Positions 17,150-26,068 of a DNA stretch of 64,000 nucleotides are shown here, piece by piece. Below the pieces are notes generated by a model. The model saw only the letters and a program-made list of their open reading frames with translations. It was not told the DNA's origin and did not search any database. The position numbers and the translations under genes are program-made. Source of the DNA: Paludibacter sp. (lineage in GTDB: Bacteria; Bacteroidota; Bacteroidia; Bacteroidales; Paludibacteraceae); the NCBI RefSeq assembly GCF_009712605.1, contig NZ_WASO01000008.1, positions 62,001-126,000 of the forward strand, read 5' to 3'. Every line of letters begins with the position of its first letter. Within the stretch, counting starts at the first letter, position 1.

Positions 17150-18079
17150 CTAACTCATGCTTATTAAATCCAATAATTGCTTCTCATATTTCTTCGTATA
17201 AGTCTCACTCTGATTATCAATAGAAGCTCCTCCTATCGAAAAATCAACAATCACCTCACTCAAAATATTGGCTAGATTCTTACGATTCAAACCTCTCCTC
17301 AAAATCCCCCGATTCTTCAAATATCTAAACCATTGAGCAATGCAACCTCTTTCCGTATTTTCATTCCCTATATATATATAGCGAGTCCCCTCTTTTTTTA
17401 GTAGTGGAGGTGTGCATAATGTCAATACATCAACATACGTTTCCCAATCATTAACAGCAAATATTTCAGACAAAGCAATGACATTTTCATTACTCACTTC
17501 ATTTGCAGACAGCTGAACACCTCCGACACTCTTTAAAGATAGTTGTTCAGAATACTTTGATAGTAAGATATCTGAAAAGTCGCTAATTCTCCATATGTTC
17601 GGAAGAATAATGACACTCTTCAAAGCATACGGTGATAGTAAATCTTCTGTTTTAGTATGTATATTGAAGACTGATAATAGTTTTTCTGTTATAGATTCCG
17701 ATTCTATAATCTTTTTTATTAGCAACCTAAAGGCATCAAGTTTTTTCTGATCTTCATCGCCAATACGATTATTCTTGTTATTGCTATACAACCATCGAAA
17801 ACTTTCTTGATACAAATACTCTAAATAATTAGAGACAGTACAGTCTACTAAATTATACGTCTCCTCCAAGGTAATACTATTTCTAATGGCTTTATAAGCC
17901 TGTATACGCAGTGAATAATTGGAGAACTTCTTAACATCTCTAATCATCAGTTTTAATGGATACTCGGAAAAGTTATCCGTTTTACACTGTATATAGTTTA
18001 ATTGATCAATATCAGCTATTTCTGTTACAAGTAGCTCATTCAGAAATTCAAACAAAGGTAATTCTGTGTACGTCATCAT
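17150..18079 (-). CDS. Hypothetical protein of the integration module
   Basis: 309 residues, predominantly helical, with no motif I recognise and no signal peptide or membrane helix. It lies 6 bases after the integrase gene, so it is co-transcribed with it. The C-terminal region (TERGCIAQWFRYLKNRGIL, then RKNLANILSEVIVDFSIGG) resembles the helical, DNA-binding-like ends of unnamed proteins found beside Bacteroides integrases. Position suggests a role in element maintenance or regulation; this is inference only. Confidence 0.6.
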   Translation of the reverse strand: MMTYTELPLFEFLNELLVTEIADIDQLNYIQCKTDNFSEYPLKLMIRDVKKFSNYSLRIQAYKAIRNSITLEETYNLVDCTVSNYLEYLYQESFRWLYSNNKNNRIGDEDQKKLDAFRLLIKKIIESESITEKLLSVFNIHTKTEDLLSPYALKSVIILPNIWRISDFSDILLSKYSEQLSLKSVGGVQLSANEVSNENVIALSEIFAVNDWETYVDVLTLCTPPLLKKEGTRYIYIGNENTERGCIAQWFRYLKNRGILRRGLNRKNLANILSEVIVDFSIGGASIDNQSETYTKKYEKQLLDLISMS

Positions 18080-18085
18080 ATTTAT

Positions 18086-19351
18086 CTATAATATCCTATC
18101 TGTATTCATTTTTAATTTTATGATATTTACTGCCTTTTGCTTCTTTTCATCGACCACTTTTGCATAAATCTGTGTGGTTTTCACATTTGTATGTCCTAAC
18201 ATTTTGGATACTGTATAAATATCAGTTCCTCCGGCTAATTGCAATGTAGCATAAGTATGGCGAAAGCAATGAAATGTGATTTTTCGTGTAATCCCCGCTG
18301 ATTCAATCCAACGTTTTAGTGGAACCGAAATCCATGAAGGATCTGGTAAATCCTCAAAAACAGGCTGATCTGGTTTTCGAGGATCTCCACATAAAGAATA
18401 GGCCTGTTCTGAAATTGGCATGTATTCGACTCCCTTTGTCTTTTGCTGGGTAAAATTTAGTCTATAATTATCTCCATTCTTTTGAATCTCTGCCCATTTC
18501 AATTTCTGTATATCACAATGTCGCAAGCCAGTTAAAGCAGAAAAGAGAGCTGCTCGTTTTAGTATAGGACGATCACAAGGCGTTTCTGCCAGCAAATTTA
18601 ATTCCTCTACAGTGAGATGTTCCCTACGACTTTCCTGTTCCTGAATTCCTTTTATCTTAGCTGATATGTCAACAGAAAAATAACCATCAATAAATGCCTG
18701 TTTTAATCCTGCTTTAAATATGCTAAAATAAGTAGCGGCTGTATTACGAGATACTATACCTTCCTTGTTTCCGCCACATGGAGCTGAAAGCATAAAATAG
18801 CGAATTTCTTCAGCCTTCCCCATGTTAATTTGGGAAAACAAAAGCGGTTTTCCTCCGGTAAAGATTTTTAGCAGTTCGACTACCCTATTCCAATTCACAA
18901 GAATTGAATCGGAACTATTCCTATGTTTGCTGATTGTTACGTTTTGCAAGTATGTTATAAAATCCGTTTGTTGTAATTGCTGCATTTCTTCTAACTCAGC
19001 CTCCTTTTCCGTGTATAAATCTGCATTGTCATATTCCTTTTGCCGGAGCATACGTACACCATCTGCATAAATACATGCCTCCTGATCCAAATTACTTTTA
19101 CATTGAATAATCCCATTGAGATCTCTTTTAGGTTTGAACGTCGACGTTCCATCCGACAGCGTTCTGGCCGTACGAGTTTTGTCCCACACCGGAGTCGTTA
19201 TTATTCTGTTTAGAGTTTCAATGATTCGCTGTGGTTTATCACTACCATTTGTAAACACAGGATAACTCTCAAGAATCAAATACCACTCTTTACGATATTC
19301 TGATTTACGTAATTTGACGGTACATTTGGTTTTGGCAAGCTTCTTTTTCAT
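18086..19351 (-). CDS. Tyrosine recombinase / integrase
   Basis: 421 residues from the ATG at 19351 (a TTG precedes it by one codon). The N-terminal arm-type DNA-binding part (KSEYRKEWYLILESYPVF) and SAM-like domain are followed by the catalytic domain, with R in ALTGLRHCDI (about 278), HxxR in HCFRHTYA (about 362-365), H in MLGHTN (about 387) and the nucleophile Y in TTQIYAKV (about 397). All catalytic residues are present. This is the Bacteroides mobile-element type. It is 6-9 bases from its neighbours on both sides and probably integrates and excises the island whose right end lies near 19910-20040. Confidence 0.92.
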   Translation of the reverse strand: MKKKLAKTKCTVKLRKSEYRKEWYLILESYPVFTNGSDKPQRIIETLNRIITTPVWDKTRTARTLSDGTSTFKPKRDLNGIIQCKSNLDQEACIYADGVRMLRQKEYDNADLYTEKEAELEEMQQLQQTDFITYLQNVTISKHRNSSDSILVNWNRVVELLKIFTGGKPLLFSQINMGKAEEIRYFMLSAPCGGNKEGIVSRNTAATYFSIFKAGLKQAFIDGYFSVDISAKIKGIQEQESRREHLTVEELNLLAETPCDRPILKRAALFSALTGLRHCDIQKLKWAEIQKNGDNYRLNFTQQKTKGVEYMPISEQAYSLCGDPRKPDQPVFEDLPDPSWISVPLKRWIESAGITRKITFHCFRHTYATLQLAGGTDIYTVSKMLGHTNVKTTQIYAKVVDEKKQKAVNIIKLKMNTDRIL

Positions 19352-19360
19352 CAATCTAAT

Positions 19361-19909
19361 TTATTTGCGAGAGAATATTCGGTCTATTTCTACTTTTGGC
19401 ACATAAACAAATCTACCTATTTGCTTCTTAGGAATACTATACTTACGAATTGTCTTATTTACAGTAGAATCTGAGACTTCAAATTTCTTTGAAATTTCAC
19501 CTATTGTATAACATTCTTCCTTGTCATAATTGAGCTTTGTAGTTACAGGTTTCAGATTTACAGTTTCCATCTTTGGAAACATTGACTCCAAATGATCTCT
19601 GTTTATTCGTGTCAAACGAACGCCCATATTTATTGCAGAAATCCTCCCTGACCTAATTAACCGATGAATAGTATCTTTTGAGAGGTTAAACAGGACACAT
19701 GCCTCTCGAACAGAAATGTACAATCTATCTCTTGGTATAGACGATATAAATTTCTGTCTGATTACTTCTGCTTCTCTCTCTTTTGCAAGTTTCCGTGCAG
19801 CTGCATTTCCACATTTGTGAGAACAATATCGGGTAATTATCGTTTTAGCCAAAAATGGGGTTCCACAAATTTCACACACTTTTGGAATTTTCATCTTACT
19901 ATATCCCAT
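19361..19909 (-). CDS. Zinc-ribbon protein with two excisionase-like HTH domains
   Basis: 182 residues. It starts with a CxxC...CxxxC zinc motif (CEICG, RYCSHKCG), then two winged HTH units: YISVREACVLFNLSKDTIHRLIRSGRI and YTIGEISKKFEVSDSTVNKTIRKYSI, each followed by a basic wing. It is the first gene of the integrase operon and ends 9 bases before the integrase start. The likely role is regulating or directing recombination. No equivalent third HTH is seen. Confidence 0.75.
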   Translation of the reverse strand: MGYSKMKIPKVCEICGTPFLAKTIITRYCSHKCGNAAARKLAKEREAEVIRQKFISSIPRDRLYISVREACVLFNLSKDTIHRLIRSGRISAINMGVRLTRINRDHLESMFPKMETVNLKPVTTKLNYDKEECYTIGEISKKFEVSDSTVNKTIRKYSIPKKQIGRFVYVPKVEIDRIFSRK

Positions 19910-20040
19910 TTGAAAATCTGATATTTATAAAATTTAAGACCAAATAAGGCGCACATTATCTTTTACTAAGACGCGTAACAAATATGTAGCAAATATAAGC
20001 AAAATATCCATAAAATTCAATACACAAATCAAAAGTTTAA

Positions 20041-20079
20041 AAACAAAAAACCGCCATAAACAAATAGTTTATAGCGGTT
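20041..20079 (-). terminator. dnaK intrinsic terminator
   Basis: On the minus strand the arms GTTTATGGCGGT and ACCGCTATAAAC pair with one or two mismatches around a 6-base loop, followed by a run of U. It lies about 35 bases after the dnaK stop. Together with the absence of island-type genes to its right, it brackets the island end to 19910-20040. Confidence 0.8.
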
Positions 20080-20112
20080 TAATTATTAATATTTATCGTT
20101 ATTTATAGCTGA

Positions 20113-22032
20113 TCATTTCACTTCTTCGTAGTCAACATCCGTTACGTTGTCTTTTCCGTCATTGGAAGAAGCGCCTTCGTTCGGTTGTTGGTATTGTTGT
20201 TGCTGTGCTCCCTGAGCACCTTGTGCACCGGCCTGAGCATTGTACATCTCCTGGCTTGCTGCATGGAATACTGTTTCCAGTTCTTTGGTTGCGGTATCAA
20301 TAGCTGCCAAATCCTGAGCTTTATGAGCTTCTTTCAACTTAGCAAGTGCTGCTTCGATCGGAGCTTTTTTGTCTGCCGGTAATTTATCGCCAAACTCAGA
20401 TAATTGTTTTTCTGTCTGGAAAATCAAAGAGTCTGCATGGTTCATTTTCTCGATGCGTTCTTTTTCTTTAGCATCTGCTTCTGCGTTGGCAGCAGCTTCG
20501 TCTTTCATACGTTTGATTTCAGCATCGGTCAATCCGCTTGATGCTTCAATACGAATGCTCTGTTCCTTGCCTGTTGCTTTATCTTTGGCAGAAACCTTCA
20601 GAATACCGTTAGCATCGATATCGAAAGAGACTTCAATCTGAGGAACCCCACGAGGAGCAGAAGGAATACCATCAAGGTGGAATACACCGATCTGCTTGTT
20701 ATCGCGTGCCATCGGACGTTCGCCCTGTAATACGTTGATCTGCACTGAAGGCTGATTATCAGCTGCTGTACTGAACACTTCCGATTTCTTGGTCGGGATA
20801 GTAGTATTGGCTTCGATCAGTTTTGTCATTACGCCTCCGTAGGTTTCAATACCCAGTGAAAGCGGAGTTACGTCGAGCAAAAGAACGTCTTTTACATCCC
20901 CTGTCAACACAGCACCCTGAATTGCAGCACCAACAGCTACCACTTCGTCAGGATTTACACCTTTGGAAGGAGCCTTACCGAAGAATTTTTCCACAATTGT
21001 CTGGATAGCCGGGATACGGGTAGAACCACCAACAAGGATTACTTCGTCAATGTCAGAAGCGCTCAAACCAGCATCAGAAAGAGCTTTACGGCAGGGTTCA
21101 ACGGTTGCCTGAATCAAGGTGTCGGCCAACTGTTCGAATTTAGCACGGGTCAGCGTTTTTACCAAGTGTTTTGGAATACCGTTAACCGGCATGATATACG
21201 GCAGGTTGATTTCTGTAGATGTTGAGCTTGACAGTTCGATTTTTGCTTTTTCAGCAGCCTCTTTCAAACGTTGCAAAGCCATCGGATCCTGACGGAGATC
21301 AATACCTTCATCATTGATGAATTCCTGAGCCAGCCAATCAATAATCACGTGGTCGAAGTCGTCACCACCCAGGTGAGTGTCACCGTTGGTTGATTTTACT
21401 TCAAACACACCGTCACCCAATTCAAGGATAGAGATATCGAAAGTACCGCCACCAAGGTCGAATACAGCGATCTTCATGTCCTTGTGAGTTTTGTCCAAAC
21501 CGTAAGCCAAGGAAGCAGCTGTCGGTTCATTCACAATACGACGCACATTCAAACCTGCAATTTCGCCGGCTTCTTTGGTAGCCTGACGTTGAGATTCGCT
21601 AAAGTAAGCGGGAACGGTAATAACCGCATCTGTCACTTCCTGTCCGAGGTAGTCTTCAGCTGTTTTCTTCATTTTTTGAAGAACCATTGCTGAAATTTCC
21701 TGCGGAGTATAAAGACGACCATCAATGTCAACACGTGGCGTATTGTTGTCTCCTTTGGCCACTTCATATGGCACACGGGCAATCTCTTTTTGAACCTGAT
21801 CGTATGTTTCTCCCATGAAACGTTTGATGGAGAAGATCGTTTTTTTAGGATTTGTGATAGCCTGACGTTTTGCAGGATCTCCTACTTTACGTTCTCCACC
21901 TTCAATAAATGCAACAATAGAAGGGGTTGTACGTTTTCCTTCGCTGTTTGCAATTACGACAGGTTCGTTACCTTCCATAACGGCCACACATGAATTTGTG
22001 GTACCTAAGTCAATTCCAATAATTTTTCCCAT
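20113..22032 (-). CDS. dnaK: Chaperone DnaK (Hsp70)
   Basis: 639 residues, the usual length. It has the ATPase motifs [27 protein letters not shown] and [14 protein letters not shown], the linker [19 protein letters not shown], a substrate-binding domain and a Q/G-rich tail ending DVDYEEVK. It folds and refolds cytoplasmic proteins with DnaJ and GrpE, neither of which is adjacent. The gene stands alone, with its own terminator and about 350 bases of upstream DNA. No CIRCE element is visible upstream. Confidence 0.98.
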   Translation of the reverse strand: MGKIIGIDLGTTNSCVAVMEGNEPVVIANSEGKRTTPSIVAFIEGGERKVGDPAKRQAITNPKKTIFSIKRFMGETYDQVQKEIARVPYEVAKGDNNTPRVDIDGRLYTPQEISAMVLQKMKKTAEDYLGQEVTDAVITVPAYFSESQRQATKEAGEIAGLNVRRIVNEPTAASLAYGLDKTHKDMKIAVFDLGGGTFDISILELGDGVFEVKSTNGDTHLGGDDFDHVIIDWLAQEFINDEGIDLRQDPMALQRLKEAAEKAKIELSSSTSTEINLPYIMPVNGIPKHLVKTLTRAKFEQLADTLIQATVEPCRKALSDAGLSASDIDEVILVGGSTRIPAIQTIVEKFFGKAPSKGVNPDEVVAVGAAIQGAVLTGDVKDVLLLDVTPLSLGIETYGGVMTKLIEANTTIPTKKSEVFSTAADNQPSVQINVLQGERPMARDNKQIGVFHLDGIPSAPRGVPQIEVSFDIDANGILKVSAKDKATGKEQSIRIEASSGLTDAEIKRMKDEAAANAEADAKEKERIEKMNHADSLIFQTEKQLSEFGDKLPADKKAPIEAALAKLKEAHKAQDLAAIDTATKELETVFHAASQEMYNAQAGAQGAQGAQQQQYQQPNEGASSNDGKDNVTDVDYEEVK

Positions 22033-22379
22033 AGTTGTCTGTAATATATATGTTTTGTATTAATTTTTTTCGTGTCTGTTAGTGTCGATTGACGTTTTCC
22101 TAAAAGCAAACCTTATGCCAAGAAGCCGATTTTAGCATTAAAAAGACTCACAAAACAACTATTAAACATTGATTACATGACACTTACATCAAAACGCCAT
22201 AACATAACACTTTCTACAACCATGCAATACCTTTTTGGGTCCGCGGGTTATTTTGACAGCAAACAGAAAATTTCCTCCTTTTTTTTGACAAAAGATATGA
22301 CAAAACGACAGACATGCATACAAAAAAAAGACCATCCGCAAGGACAGTCTTTTCAATATTTTGAATAGTATACTATATT
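22033..22379. other. Intergenic region upstream of dnaK
   Basis: About 350 bases. It must hold the dnaK promoter, but I cannot single one out. Apart from the terminator at 22322-22353 nothing is recognised. Confidence 0.5.
22322..22353 (-). terminator. Intrinsic terminator of the ECF sigma operon
   Basis: On the minus strand AAAGACTGTCC and GGATGGTCTTT pair around TTGC and are followed by a run of U. It lies about 27 bases after the stop of the last operon gene. Confidence 0.8.
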
Positions 22380-22817
22380 TTACTTATGCTTGGCTTCGTT
22401 GGCTTTTCGCTTTATTTCTTCCAAAACCTTTTCTTTGAAATCACGTTCTGCAATATAATATCGGAACAATTTTTCCGGTGGAAGAATTTTCTTAAATTGT
22501 TCATGATAAGTTCTTGCCAGTTTAGCTCGCGTAACTTCGCTGTAGATATACAAATCGTTTAATTTGGCAAAATCAGTATTTCCATCCTTTTTGGTCAATC
22601 TCCACTGGTCTCGTTGTTTGCTGATTTCCCATCTTTTTTGTTCCAGCTCGTTATAAAGCGGCCAAAATGCTTTTTCTTCATCATCTGTCATGTTGACCCG
22701 CTGTTTGATAAAAGCAATTTTCTTGGCTCGTAGCTCTTCTAATTGCGGATTACGTTGCTGTCCAAACAATACAGTTGAAGCAAAGACAACAATAGCACAT
22801 AAAATTAATCTTCTCAT
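22380..22817 (-). CDS. Secreted helical protein, Spy/CpxP-like in size and layout
   Basis: 145 residues with a signal peptide (LILCAIVVFASTVLFGQ). The mature part is almost wholly helical and charged: an RAKKIAFIKQRVNMTDDEEKAFWPLYNELEQKR segment, then ILPPEKLFRYYIAERDFKEKVLEEIKRK. This pattern (helix, TxxEExxFWPLY, helix) recurs in Bacteroidota periplasmic proteins encoded beside ECF sigma factors, and it recalls Spy/CpxP. It is the last gene of the sigma operon, 5 bases after the putative anti-sigma gene. It probably acts in envelope-stress sensing or periplasmic chaperoning; this is inference. Confidence 0.65.
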   Translation of the reverse strand: MRRLILCAIVVFASTVLFGQQRNPQLEELRAKKIAFIKQRVNMTDDEEKAFWPLYNELEQKRWEISKQRDQWRLTKKDGNTDFAKLNDLYIYSEVTRAKLARTYHEQFKKILPPEKLFRYYIAERDFKEKVLEEIKRKANEAKHK

Positions 22818-22822
22818 AGCTT

Positions 22823-23155
22823 TTACTTATTAGAAGTTTGTCCTTCTGCATCAGCATTACACAAATAATTAGCCAAACTGGATTCATCCATCTGACTTAA
22901 TATGTATGATTCTTCAACACTATGCTGCTGAGCAACAGTTTTGGACGCCATTTCTACCGGCATCAGTAATTTAGCGCCAATTAATACCCCTGACAATGTC
23001 GCTGCAATAGCGATCCAGGATTTTGTCTTTTTATACCATGCCAAACTTGGCATTGATGTTTGGGTCATCGAAGCCATCTTTGAAGCAAAATCCTCAAAAT
23101 ATCCATCTGGCACCGTGAATGGATTTCTTTTGTCAAAGTTGGAATTCATATTCAT
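22823..23155 (-). CDS. Single-pass membrane protein, putative anti-sigma factor
   Basis: 110 residues (an ATG two codons in is an alternative start). The N-terminus NPFTVPDGYFEDFASKM is a motif seen in many Bacteroidota proteins encoded directly after ECF sigma genes. One transmembrane helix follows (WIAIAATLSGVLIGAKLLM, about 47-66), then a polar C-terminus (ESYILSQMDESSLANYL). Size, topology and position suggest an anti-sigma factor that holds the sigma factor at the membrane. No classical ZAS zinc motif is present. Confidence 0.6.
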   Translation of the reverse strand: MNMNSNFDKRNPFTVPDGYFEDFASKMASMTQTSMPSLAWYKKTKSWIAIAATLSGVLIGAKLLMPVEMASKTVAQQHSVEESYILSQMDESSLANYLCNADAEGQTSNK

Positions 23156-23199
23156 CTTCTTTAGTTTTTTGTATTTAGACTGATCGTCTTCGTAATAGT

Positions 23200-23751
23200 T
23201 TAAATTTCGCTTAATAAATATGCCTCTATTTTTTTAACGGCATGGTGGTACGAAGCTTTTAATGCTCCTACCGATGTACCTAAGATCTCTTCCATTTCTT
23301 CGTATTTGAGATCATCAAAATATTTCATATTGAATACCAGGCGCTGTTTATCGGGCAATGTCATAATAGCTTTCTGAAATTTCAATTGCGCCTCATCTCC
23401 TGAAAAATATGGATCTGCTTCCAGATTTTGCGCCATTGAACTCTCAATATCATCCGTTGAGTAGCTATTCTTATTTCTTTGACTGTTTAAAAACGTAATG
23501 GTTTCATTTACGGCAATACGAAATAACCAGGTCGAAATCTTAGACTCTCCTCTAAAGCTATCGAGAGCACTCCATGCCTTCATAAAAGTAGTCTGCATAA
23601 CATCATTGGCATCGTCATGGTTCAACACCATTTTACGGATATGCCAATAAATAGGCTGCTGATACTCCTGAACAATTCGTCCAAAAGCAGCACTACGGTG
23701 CTTTGGACTATTGAGTTTGGCTAACCATTCGGCTTCGTTAAATCCATTCAT
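23200..23751 (-). CDS. ECF RNA polymerase sigma factor (RpoE-like)
   Basis: 183 residues. Region 2 is clear (NHDDANDVMQTTFMKAWSAL, FRGESKISTWLFRIAVNETI) and region 4 as well (LPDKQRLVFNMKYFDDLKYEEMEEILGTSVGALKASYHHAVKKIEAYL). No extra domains. The start codon overlaps the stop of the PAP2 gene by 4 bases (ATGA-type overlap), so it is translated with the enzyme gene upstream. It probably directs transcription of an envelope-stress regulon together with the two small genes that follow. Confidence 0.93.
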   Translation of the reverse strand: MNGFNEAEWLAKLNSPKHRSAAFGRIVQEYQQPIYWHIRKMVLNHDDANDVMQTTFMKAWSALDSFRGESKISTWLFRIAVNETITFLNSQRNKNSYSTDDIESSMAQNLEADPYFSGDEAQLKFQKAIMTLPDKQRLVFNMKYFDDLKYEEMEEILGTSVGALKASYHHAVKKIEAYLLSEI

Positions 23752-24644
23752 AAAGCTCGAGTCGAGGGTTGTAAACGACGGTTAAGTCTGTGCCACAGCC
23801 ATACACTATAGAAGTAAAACGGAAATGCCAGTGCAGCTCCGGTTATTACATCAATAACATAATGCGCTTTTATATAGACAGTTGAAAGAGCCAATAATAT
23901 TGAAAACGGCAATATCCAGTAAAATAATTTACGGGCATGATACCAGAATAGAATCATATATGTCACCATCAGTCCTATATGCGAACTGGGAATTGCCCCC
24001 GTAGGACGTTCTCCTTCAGACTGCAGCCACATCAGCAACCCTCGCATTGGTCCATAGTTCGGAATGGCAGCCGATGGATGAGAGCAAATGTAGAACTGAG
24101 GCCCTTCCGCAGGGAAAAATATGTAAAACATATAAAACAACAGGAATGAACTCAATAAAACAAAGGAGGCAAAGAACGCTTTTTCTGTTTTAACCTTGAG
24201 AAAATAGAGATGAACAAAAGCTAGTGCCAGATAAAAAGACATGTATGCAAAATTCATCAATTCATTAAACCATGCTGCCGGAGCCCACACTTCAGAAAAA
24301 AGTGTACTGGGCTGACATCCGCACACCCATTGATCGGCGGCTATCAAAAACTTATCTATATCTTTAAAAAACAGTTGATTATAATAATATGTTTCCGGAT
24401 ACCAATAAGTAATAAGCACGATAGGAGCCAACTGCCTGAAATAGGTAAGAAACTGCCATCCGCTCACCCGGTGAAGTAGCATCACACCCACACATCCTGC
24501 CATAATTGTTCCTCGCATCATCAACAAATGCACCCAGGTTGTTTCTCGCACCGATGAAGGAAAAAGTAAAATGAAAAGACCGGTAGTAATGATCCAGATA
24601 AATGTAATTATTTCAATAGGGTATATCGGTAAATAGCGTTTCAT
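23748..24644 (-). CDS. PAP2-superfamily membrane enzyme, Aur1/inositol-phosphorylceramide synthase-like
   Basis: 298 residues with about six to seven membrane helices. The two active-site blocks are visible: RPTGAIPSSHIGLMVTY and YIKAHYVIDVITGAALAFP (His and Asp). This spacing, with the RPTGAIPSSH block, fits the PAP2_3/Aur1 branch rather than soluble PAP2 phosphatases. Members of this branch act on lipids, either dephosphorylating lipid phosphates or moving a phospho-headgroup onto ceramide. Bacteroidota make sphingolipids, and the neighbour upstream is a GNAT-fold protein, so sphingolipid head-group chemistry is a reasonable inference. Substrate is unproven. Confidence 0.75.
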   Translation of the reverse strand: MKRYLPIYPIEIITFIWIITTGLFILLFPSSVRETTWVHLLMMRGTIMAGCVGVMLLHRVSGWQFLTYFRQLAPIVLITYWYPETYYYNQLFFKDIDKFLIAADQWVCGCQPSTLFSEVWAPAAWFNELMNFAYMSFYLALAFVHLYFLKVKTEKAFFASFVLLSSFLLFYMFYIFFPAEGPQFYICSHPSAAIPNYGPMRGLLMWLQSEGERPTGAIPSSHIGLMVTYMILFWYHARKLFYWILPFSILLALSTVYIKAHYVIDVITGAALAFPFYFYSVWLWHRLNRRLQPSTRAL

Positions 24645-24705
24645 TGACAGTCAGACAAAATTAAATTCAGTTTGGCTTTAGGTTATTTATTTCAAATTGT
24701 ATCGG

Positions 24706-25821
24706 TCAGTCTTTAATAAAACAACGAGTTCTGAAATACGGTTCTTTTTCATAGTTATCCCAGATTCCTACCGCATTAATATTCGTTTCGAGCTGTCCGG
24801 TTGAAATGGCATATTTTACATTGTGTTTCCTGTATTGCTCATTCAATGCCACATAGTAAAGAGAATGGATTCCTTTTTTTTGCCAGTCAGGATGTACTCC
24901 ATTAAAATACAAATCCACAGTATCGTATTTTCTAAGCGCTTTCAGTATATGAAAGAATCCGAAAGGAAAAATTCGGCCCTTCGCTTTTTGAAATGCCTTG
25001 GAGAGAGATGGAAAGCTAATTCCAAACCCAACTATATTGCTGCTTTCGTCCAGCAGAAAACATAAAAGCTCCGGTCGCGCAAACCCCAGATAAGCTTTAA
25101 TGTAAAACTCAATCTGACGGTCAGACAATTCGGCAAATCCGTAAAGATCTTTGAATGCAGCATTCAATGTTTCAAAAAACTGGGGTGCATAGCGCTTGAT
25201 TTCCTTTTTATTTTTAGGAATCACCACTTCCACCTTATATTTTTGCATTATCAATTCATTGATACGCTTCACTTTATCAGGAATTTCCTGCGCAGCATTA
25301 AATTTATACTGCACCCAATCCACCGACTTCCTGAAACCAAGGTGTTCAATATGTTTAGGAAAATATGGAAAATTGCAAGCCGTCGTGATACTCGGTTCAT
25401 TATCAAAACCTTCCACCTGCATTCCTTCCTGATCAAGATCGGAAAAACCTAAAGGACCATGAATCCCCTTCATGCCTTTTGAAGCTCCCCAGGCTTCAGC
25501 GGCATCCAACAATGCCTTCGACACCTCCGGATCATCAATAAAAGCTACCCACCCAAACCGTGTTAGCTTTTCATCCCATCGAACATTTGCTTTGTGGTTA
25601 ATGATCGCTGCAATTCTCCCAACGACTTCGTTATCCTGATATGCTAAAAAATAGGCTGCTTCACAATGATCGAAAGCCGGATTCTTCCTGCTGTCCAGCG
25701 TATTCCACTCGTCCATAATCAGAGGTGGAACCCAATTTTTATTGTTTTTATAAAGTTCGAAAGGAAACATGATAAATTGCTTCAGTTCCTTCCGATTAGC
25801 TACTTCCTTTATCGTTATCAT
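24706..25821 (-). CDS. GNAT-fold acyltransferase-like protein (YghO/bacterial ceramide synthase-like candidate)
   Basis: 371 residues, soluble. The N-terminal half contains FPFELYKNNKNWVPPLIMDEWNTLDSRKNPAFDHCEA and YFLAYQDNEVVGRIAAIINH, then HGPLGFSDLDQEGMQVEGFD. The C-terminal half has a second GNAT-like unit ending GVHPDWQKKGIHSLYYVAL. This two-half arrangement is the family of E. coli YghO; I recall that Caulobacter ceramide synthase (bCerS) is related, which I cannot confirm here. The gene lies 61 bases before the Aur1-like gene in the same direction. N-acylation of a sphingoid base would fit that pairing; a simple N-acetyltransferase is the alternative. Confidence 0.65.
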   Translation of the reverse strand: MITIKEVANRKELKQFIMFPFELYKNNKNWVPPLIMDEWNTLDSRKNPAFDHCEAAYFLAYQDNEVVGRIAAIINHKANVRWDEKLTRFGWVAFIDDPEVSKALLDAAEAWGASKGMKGIHGPLGFSDLDQEGMQVEGFDNEPSITTACNFPYFPKHIEHLGFRKSVDWVQYKFNAAQEIPDKVKRINELIMQKYKVEVVIPKNKKEIKRYAPQFFETLNAAFKDLYGFAELSDRQIEFYIKAYLGFARPELLCFLLDESSNIVGFGISFPSLSKAFQKAKGRIFPFGFFHILKALRKYDTVDLYFNGVHPDWQKKGIHSLYYVALNEQYRKHNVKYAISTGQLETNINAVGIWDNYEKEPYFRTRCFIKD

Positions 25822-26068
25822 AGATTATCGACGGCCTCTTTTTATAAAACTGCCCCTTCAGGCAATGAAAAATCAGGCAAATATACGCATTTTTCATTGC
25901 CCTATAATGTTATTTTTAAGCAAAAATTATGCGAAAGCATTTTGAAGAATGCCTTTTAGGCAACAATAGCAAAGTGCTCGAGTTATTTTCAGCAAAATAT
26001 TTTGAAAGCTTTGTGAAAAGCTATAACTTGCAACAAATTTCGATTTTTGTATTTTTAAGTTGCAATAT

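Noticed and set aside
20823-21008. Open frames on the plus strand opposite dnaK
   Set aside because: They are shadows of a highly biased coding gene; dnaK is unambiguous.
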